DNA from: Mnemiopsis leidyi
Lineage: Eukaryota; Ctenophora; Tentaculata; Lobata; Bolinopsidae
DNA: 40,599 bases
Reading direction: 5' to 3'
NCBI GenBank assembly: GCA_000226015.1
Contig: JH152712.1
Span: 4,363 to 44,961 of the forward strand
The notes beneath the pieces were generated by a model that worked only from the letters and a program-made list of their open reading frames with translations, ran no database searches and was not told the DNA's origin. Within the stretch, counting starts at the first letter, position 1. Each line of letters opens with the position of its first letter. Below, piece after piece: positions 12,601-21,600 of this stretch. Position numbers and translations under genes: made by a program.

Positions 12601-15600
12601 ACATAATAATATCAACTCGTAATCCTCAAAAGACAAGAAAATGTGAGATGGCTACAATGAGATCAGGCGTGAGCGGTGGCTCACCACCAGAGGAAGAACC
12701 ATTGTCTGCGAGGCAGCGGTTATTTTTTTACAAAAGAACGTGACTGAAGAAAGAAAATTTAGCTTGAAGCACTCTTATGTATTCTGTAGATCATGTTCCT
12801 GAGCAGCTAACAGATGAGGTGAAAGATACAAACTTATTACTGAATACGGCTTATCATCGTGCTCATTTTCCGGCCTGACAAAATAAAAGATCTCTAATGA
12901 AATTGAAACATAATGCGATTGCCGGACCATGTATACATCAAGTTTTTCGGAATAATAATGTTTTTCACAAACCCTCCTAAAATCAAAAGAAAAATGTTAA
13001 CAAGCACATGATCGATCGAATATAAGGAAAGTCCCCAACTAAAACTGAGAGTGTGGGAGAGTGATATAATGACAACATTAACATATTATCATATATCGTC
13101 CGTTGGCAGGACCCACGTGTTCAGTATCCACCAGCTCTTGATGGTAAGAGAGAGTAGGATAAGTGAAGTAATGAGAACTTTTCAAGAGAGAGAGAGCTGG
13201 TATGGTGGAAACCAATATACAAATATTGTACTTGTACGGGCGTTGACGTGGAGTGTATAAGTGCTCTCCATCACAAATGTTAAACCTAAAAGGGAGGCAT
13301 AGTTACGGTGACACTAACAGTTATCATGATATACTGTCAGTTATCAGGGTAACACTATTTGTTATCATAACACTGACACGTATTAGATAACCTAACTGTG
13401 GCTTGGTGGTTCATGTAAGGCACGCGAGAGCACATCGAGTGTGTTTTACTCCGTATAAGCACAAATTAGGAGTTACTTAATCTCGTATAAACACTAATTG
13501 GGAGTTACTTAATCTCGTTTAAGCACTAATTAGGGGGTGCTTAATTAATAGATTGCCTGTGGATGGAGATTGGAGAGGTATATCGTCGGAAACTGGTTTT
13601 ATAAACAACAGAAAGGTACTCTGCGCTATACTGAAATATAAGTCAGGGCGCTCTCTCGTCACTCGTGACAAGAGGCCGGTGGTCTTCCAGTCAATGACTG
13701 TTAGACTCGAAAAAAAGAGAAAAAACAGAAAGTAGAGTAAATTTTAATTCCTGGCATTGGTTTAGGCGTAAAACAAAATGGCGTAAAACATAATGGAGAG
13801 TAAGTTGGCATTGATGTTACTTTGGTTACTAATGGGTTGAGAGCAAGATGAGAGCAATATGACATCAAGATGAGAGCAAGGCGGGTCGCGTAAACAAAAG
13901 ACGTGTTTTGCAAGCTCTTAATGGAATGAAAAGCCATGTAGAATGTACATTCTGTGTAAGATTTTAAGCGATCACTTAGTCTATCTTGCTTTGAGACTAA
14001 TGAAATTTTGGCAGCGTTTTTCTACGTTTAACGTGCTTCGTTGTACGGCGTTGTCTCAAAATCAAATAAAAGTGTTTCACTGCTTTACAGTGTAGTAGAA
14101 CTTCAAGTTAAGACAAAGAAACTGCAATACCTTGCGGTTTGATTCGATTGTTTCTTTATGGACCCTGACCATTGAAATAACGTCAGTCGAAAATCTCGGT
14201 CTCTTGAAGTAATGAGGTTATAAATCACGTGGAGTGTAAATTACAACCTCAAGAGTAACTTCGTTCCAAGAAAAACATCTAGCAAAATGTATTCAGCTGA
14301 ACGTTTTTTTAAGATGAAACAAACATGCACGCAACAGAAAGAGATGGGGTTACCGAGCAATGCATTCAGACATCTAAACTAGGAGAAGACTTTGCATATT
14401 CACTGTTTCCGTTTGTGTACAATACAAACAGACCAGTATAAATAACATACTATTTTGAATTTACTTTGATTGTTTATTCAATTCATATACTTGGCACAGA
14501 CACTTTATACATAACGTCTCCCTAGGTATCAGGTTGTCACAAACACTCCGGAAAGTTGACAAACAAGTCTCTGGAGTACCTGTTCAGCGAGTCTAATCAC
14601 CTGCAGTACCTCAACATCGAGTTTCAGAGAGGTAAGTGTGTATGTTTTATCTGTTGTTCATTAAGTGTGGTGATTTAATCGGTAATTGGAATGTGTCCCT
14701 AACTGATGTATCCTTAACGGACTGTATCCCTAACTGACTGTATCCCTAACTGACTGAAAATCCGACGGACTGTCAGGGTGAGGATTTTATATGCTGTATC
14801 CTAAATGGACTGAATCGCTTATTTTGGTTATAATAGAGTGAGGTATTGGGGGGGGGGGCACAAATTTTGACGAATGAGAAGCTAGAAAACTGAGCTTTCT
14901 AGCTTCTGGGTAAAATTTGGGAGTACACAGCATCCTTACCCTGTCGGTCGTATACTCAGTCCGTTATAGGGATTATTATTATATCCGCTGTAAGAGTATC
15001 TTGTTGTACCTTATGCGAAGCTATTATTCAATTAATCTGTTAATCTGCTTCTTGACTTTTTCGGTCGTGGTAATTTATCTCGCGGCAAAATTTTGGTTTC
15101 AGAATTTACTAAAAACCGACGCCTGTTAAACGGGAAGCAAGTTAACGGAAGCAATTAGAAATCAAATACCTTAAAACACAGGCTTAGTAGCTTGTAGCAT
15201 GGCAGACTGTTCAAAACTCTTAACAATGTACAAGCCACAAGTTTTGTGATAAAACATTAACCACAAAAACATAATAAGAAAATAATATGATGATACAAGT
15301 TAAAGAAACAATTATACACTACTTCATCACTGTGCATACTTCTATGTGACATGAGAAAACCAAACAACGCCACTTTAACCGTACAAGATAAAGATTCACC
15401 GAACTGCGGAAGTTGATTGTTTCACGTACAATTTGAATTATTAAATACTCGGGCATGAGAGTTAAACACTTCCCGTCATCCTCAAATTAAAGATGATTAT
15501 TTCAAATGAGTCGAGTTTATTTTACTCAGTATCAAATGCATATTTGTTATATGTGCATATGCCATATATGCACAATTGCATGTTGTACCAAGTCAGTTTT

Positions 15601-18600
15601 ACGACTTCACAACATGTTTTTAACACAGCGTTGTTTATGTCGTCGTACATTCTTGCTTTTATCGGGAGGACCCATGCATCCTTGTTAAATATTATACCCT
15701 TCGGTCCACGTTAAATGTGTTAATTTGTTTCGAGCTAAAAAGGCGATAATCCCCAAGGTAAGCTCTAAGGCCATTATAAAAACAAGGTTAGGAATAGCGT
15801 GAGACTGATTAGAATATTCACAAGGAAAAGAATATTCACATTTCACAAGGAAAATCGTTAACAATTTTTTAATGCGAATCATTGATCGAAGATTGCCAGA
15901 AAAATATTCATTTCAAGGCAAAATATTTCTAGTGACAAACTACAGATTATTAATAATATATCTAAGGAGTCCAAGGTTTCATCTTATCCGCAATTGGTTA
16001 CATGCTTCGTTTTAAATTTACAAACAAAGGTTTAAGTAAAAAGGTTATGGTACGCTGATTGAGAAATTAAAGTTTTATAATTGTCTTAATATAATAAAAT
16101 GATAAAATCTTTTCAGAAATAAGCGCCGAGATACTAGCCCGACTGAAAAGACGACGTCCTGCGCTGGTTACGTGTGACGTGTACACGAACGAGAAACGAA
16201 CAGCAGAAAGTCAGATGCAGCACATGATCAGACAGCTGACAGAGCTTACCCCTAGCGAGGGTGGGGAGATTATTTACAGGTCTGTTAAGAGAGGGATTAT
16301 GTTATATTTATACAGGTTGGGGAGATTATTTTTAAGGATTTTGTTTAACGGCTGTAAGAATACTGATTTTAAATATACGTTTAGATGATTTTGAGTTGGT
16401 GATAGGTTTTCATTTTTTTCTGTGCAAACTGTACTACAAATGTTTAACGAGGCCTATTTCAGTTCCGTATCGGAAAGCAGCGACGACGACAACTTAAATG
16501 TCAGTGCTTCCGAGCGAATGAGTAAAGAGGCCGAGGAGGTAAATATCTCGATTAATTTGGTGTAACTCGACGTTTTATCGATTGAAGAAGCAACTATTTT
16601 ATTTACTAGGATAGGTATTATATTCACTAGGATAGGATTATATTCACTTATGTATTGATTGGCTGTAAAATTTAACCATTGTTTTATTAACTTATCTTGA
16701 GAAATGGTTAGGGGAACATGAGTTCGCCAAAAACCAGTTTTTAAACAAGACCTTGGGCCCTTGCTTTGCAGCAAAACTGACATCGCAATGATACATATGC
16801 ACATCATGTACAGTGTGCTATATATTAACGGGCTCACTGCCAGTAGCATTACATACTGGAAGGGAGCCCGTTTATATAAACCATGGGTAATGTTGTGGAG
16901 CCGACGATGGACCCCCATGGTCAACTGTCAAATATTATGAACAATGCTCTTTGACCATTTTACCATGACGCCCGGCAATTCCTAACTATCACATCGATTC
17001 AAACAAAGGGACGTAATCTGCGAGGAGCTGTATGTTCCAGACCATGTAGTGCATATTAAAGAGATCTTATACTAAATTTTACATCAAGTAAACAGTACGT
17101 AAATGGGGTAACAATAAAACGAAATGGCGAAAATTAAAACTACCAGTACCACTGAACAGTACATTAAATTTAAAATTTGGGGCAGATTTTTTTGTTTTGT
17201 TCAGTTTGTTGTTTTTCAAGTTTTTTTACAAGGCCTAGACAAATTTTGGGCATCTTGTTTTTTCATTAGCTAAACAACGATTTCTGAGTTAAGCAAATAT
17301 TGCAGTTGTTACTGAAACAACTTTACATTATGCAATGGGATAAGGGTCTAAATCTAATCACAGAAACAAAGGTCTAGGACTTAAGAATGTCTTAAGAACG
17401 GTATTTTTGGAGAAAGATCACAAAAAATGTTGTATTATGCGATAGCAATTGACCAATATGAATTGAGATATGTCATACGAACAATCGTTGTCGTGATGCA
17501 CTGTAACGTGACTCTTCTCCAGAAATACCGTTCTTTATAGGGCGCACTCAAGAAAAGATGCGTACATTAGAAAGGTAAGGGAAACAGGGTGGACTGAAAA
17601 AGGGGAATAAAGTTCCTTTGAAATGTGGACATAAGGGAATTGTAGTAGATTATACTATATTGTATTAGATTTTATTAGATTGTATCAGATTGTACTGTTT
17701 TGTACTAGTCGGAGGGGGGGGGGGTGAGTATTTACATTGCCAACAACAATAACAGATGTGGTGCTACCATTGCTTACCTATATTAAAACATTGTGTTGCA
17801 CCAGACACCGAGCTGGAAGCAGGTACCAGTGTACCGTCGTTGCAGGTTACCTGGTACACCCCCCACAGTAAATGTACTTTGTCGGTGGAGCAGGTTGCGG
17901 TAACCTCTGTACCGTGTTGTACTGGCAAAGTGGGATCTGTCTTCACCTTCGGATCGCTTGATATGGCGTCCTCGCAATCTGACGTGAAGAGTAAACTTTA
18001 CGTACAGCGAATAAATATCACCTATTTTCTGCTTCTCAACTTGAAATATTTTAACTAATCAACTTTCCAAGAGATGATGTCTAATCCTGTTAAATGGCAA
18101 ATTTACCAATACCACACCTGCTGCTAGACCGAAAAAGTAATCAGAAGCGTCGTCATATTTCTCAAATTTTATCTGTGTAACATCTCTGTTCCAGATCAGG
18201 CCCCAATTTATGTCACTACACGTGCTATCGGAAATCACCAGATCTATTATCAGTTGACCGTTACACTCAACTTTGACACGCGGTCCTGACTCTTTTGTTA
18301 TGGTCCATACTTTCTCCACTTCACTGGAAACGTCCAATGTGAAGGTTAACCAACTGCCCATGCATGCTTTCAACATATAGAGAGACATACTTTGCCGCGC
18401 ATAAATATTGACTTGCCCAGCTAGGTTTACGAGTGAATCATAAAACCTAACTCTTATTTTTTTAGTTACACCTGTACCCAGGTTTTTACAGTTATACTGA
18501 AGGGGCTCCTGGAAGATTCTAGATCTTTTAACGGAGACCCTCCTCCATTTAACCCTCAATCACGTTAACCCTCAATCATAGTTTCCTCTTCTCCGTTTTG

Positions 18601-21600
18601 AATATCTGTGTTTGTCTTGATCTTTAGAGGTCTACTCTCCAGATCGTGAGTTATCATGACATCTTTAACCACCGGCAACCAAGCTGCAAATAGAGTTTAT
18701 TCTATTCTTATTCCCAAAATGATGATTAGCGGATCACAAAAACTTAAAAACCATCGCGACCTGTGTCAGCATCTTACACGAAGTTTGTGTAAAATTGGAA
18801 CATATGAAATTCAAATTATGTTTAAAATTAAAACTCATGAAATTCTGTTTTTTATGATATCGAACACCAAACCTTCCGTTAAAGCTACAACTTCTGTAAA
18901 GCTTGTCAAATATAAGAGGACAGCGTGTGTCAACATCGCTTTATCCTTATCCTTTAGGGAATGACCGTTAAGCTTTTTACTTACGCGTACGAACATAAAA
19001 GCATTGAAGCAGTGTCTCGAAATTGATTTAGTTCGATGAGTTTTCTGTTCGAGATTAGAAAATGCTGTTTTTCTAGTTTTATGGAAGGATTAGATTACTT
19101 GAGTTAAGTTGGATTAAATATGCTTCAGATAATTTTACAGTTTTACGAACGTATTTTTCCTTCGCTTTATCTATAATTATAGAAAATGAATATTCTATAC
19201 ATGACCAGATTCTAATGCAATGAACGGTGAAATGAGATATAAGTAATTATTATTATTGTAATTATTATTATAGTATGGCCGATATAAATACCAGTGAATT
19301 TTAAGGCCAGACGATAAGTTCGTTAATTATTATATTAATGCTGATCGATTCAGATTTTAGACTTTTTTGTCACAATATTCCTAAAAAGTAAAAATGCCAA
19401 AGGTTGACAGTTTACCAAAAATAACTTTTTTACAAAATATAAATATAACTAAAGCGCCTGTTTCTTCAAAGAACGGTAAACTCTCACTGGTAGTGTTTAC
19501 CGAGCTATGAATAACTAGCTGCCGAAACACAGGTTGAGCTTGTACGTACGATTATCTTATATTCTTCCTGTTTGAGTCTAACATCTTCACGAACAGTATT
19601 ATTATCTACGAGGTGCTGTATGTTCCAGACCATGTAGTTAATATTAAGGAGATGTTCTACTAAGTTTTACATCAACAGAAGATTTGCTTATTATCTAAAT
19701 GCTAAGCATCTTAATGGTAACATCAATCGAAGATTTGCAAGTATTTAAATGTTTGGGTGTTGAACGGTAATTGATTAATATGAACAAGTACAAACATAAG
19801 GCATTACTGTCTAAACAGTACTTTGGGGTAACAAAAAAGCGAAATGGCGAAAATTGAAACTATCAGCACTACCGAAAAAAGCTGAACGCTTTATTGAATT
19901 TAAAATTTGGGCGGGTTTTTTCAGATTGGTCGTTGTTTTTATGGTTTTTATAGAAGGCTTTGACAGATTTTGGGCGATTTGTTTTTTTTTGTTTTAAGAT
20001 TTCTGAGTTAAGGAAAAGTTGCTGTTTAATTGAAATATCGTTACATCATGCAAAGGTATAAGGGTCTACACTCTACATATAAATCCTATAAAAAAACTAA
20101 AGGAAATGTGGGTACATTAGAAAGGTGAGGGAAACAGGGTGGACTGAAAACAGGGAAATTAAGAACTTGTGGATATAAGGGAATTGTAGTAAAATGTAGT
20201 AGATTGTACTTGATTGTACTTGATTGTACTAGTTGGGTGGGAATATTTACAGTGTCCCAATGTCATCAACAATAACAGATGTGATGCTACATATTGCTTA
20301 CCTATTTTTAAACATTGTGTTGCACCAGACACTGAGCTGGAAACTGGTACCAGTGTACCATCGTTGCAGGTTACCTGGTACACCCCCCTCAGTAAATGTA
20401 CTTTGCCGGTGGAGCAGGTTACGGTAACCTCTGTACCGTGTTGTACTGGCAAAGTGGGATCTGTCTTCACCTTCGGATCGCTTGATATGGCGTCCTCGCA
20501 ATCTGATGTGAAGAGTAATTTTTACGTATAGCGATTAAATATCACTTATTTTTTGCTTATATCACTGATTTTCTGCTTCTCAACTTGAACTGTTTTCGTT
20601 ATTCAACTTTCCAAGAGATGATGTCTAATCCTGTTAAATGGTAAATTTACCAATACCACACCTGCTGCTAGACCGAAAAAGTAATCTGAAGCGTCGTCAT
20701 ATTTCTCAAATTTTATCTGTGTAACATCTCTATTCCAGATCAGGCCCCAATTTAGGTCACTACATGTGCTATCGGAAATCACCAGATCTATTATCAGTTG
20801 ACCGTTACACTCAACTTTGACACGCGGTCCTGACTCTTTTGTTATTATCCATTCTTTTTCCACTTCACTGGAAACGTCCAATGTGAAGGTTAACCAACTG
20901 CCCATGCATGTTTTCAACATATAGAGAGACATACTTTGCTGCACATAAATAATGACTTGCCCAGCTAGGTTTAAGAGTGAATCATAAAACCTAACTCTTA
21001 TAGTCTCCTCTTCTCCGTTTTGAATATCTGTGTTTGTCTTGATCTTAAGAGGTGTACTATCCAGATCGTGAGTTATCATGACATCTTTAACCACCGGCAA
21101 CCAAGCTGCAAATAATGAATTCTTCTTATTCCCAAAAATGATTGAGTGCAAAATATTTATCAAAGCAACATTTACTGAATCTTATCTGCTAGCCACTCAT
21201 CTGATCATGAAATTTGTATTGCATCATGAAATTTGTATTGCTTAAGGCAGTTTCTCATGAAATTCTAATTTGTATCACCAAACCTCCCGTTAAAGCTGCA
21301 ACTTCTGTAGAGATTACCAAATACCAGACTACAACGTATTTAAACCACTTCATGTCCATCCTTCAATTTGGGAATAAATGTGAATCTGTATTTGCTAACG
21401 AAAATGGAGATCTTCAAGCATTATTTTGAAATTTGTTATGATTGAAAAAAATTAGGTTAAAAATATTACGTTTTCTTACGTTATTGAGGCGTAGCTAAAT
21501 ACTCAACAGATGCACAACTTAAACGTTGGTTAAAAGGATGTTTAAGGGTTGCAATAAAGTTTGGACTGCACGGAAGTCAAATGACTGTACAATTCAATTA

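Larger units (their letters stand above)
17015..18955. repeat. Segmental tandem duplication, left copy (A)
   Basis: This copy is homologous to 19605-21345 with an offset of about 2.6 kb. Shared landmarks are the 'ctgtatgttccagaccatgtag' region, the 'aaatttaaaatttggg' region, three minus-strand exons, and the 'accaaacctyccgttaaagc' end. Exons are far better conserved than the introns and flanks between the copies. Copy A carries a 122-bp insertion absent from copy B. Confidence 0.8.
19605..21345. repeat. Segmental tandem duplication, right copy (B)
   Basis: This is the partner of 17015-18955. An intronic 'ttgatt/gtact' simple repeat (20199-20232) has expanded differently from the matching region of copy A (17640-17706). 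This shows continuing microsatellite turnover since the duplication. Confidence 0.8.

Noticed and set aside
13701-13937. Minus-strand frame MAFHSIKSLQ... as a first exon of the DEG/ENaC gene
   Set aside because: A nearer exon at 11674-11655, with an upstream in-frame stop, GTAAGT donor and matching phase, explains the start better.
16454-16924. 156-codon open frame on the minus strand
   Set aside because: It overlaps exon 17 of the CCCH/LRR gene on the opposite strand, spans the hairpin, and shows no domain or splice-site support.
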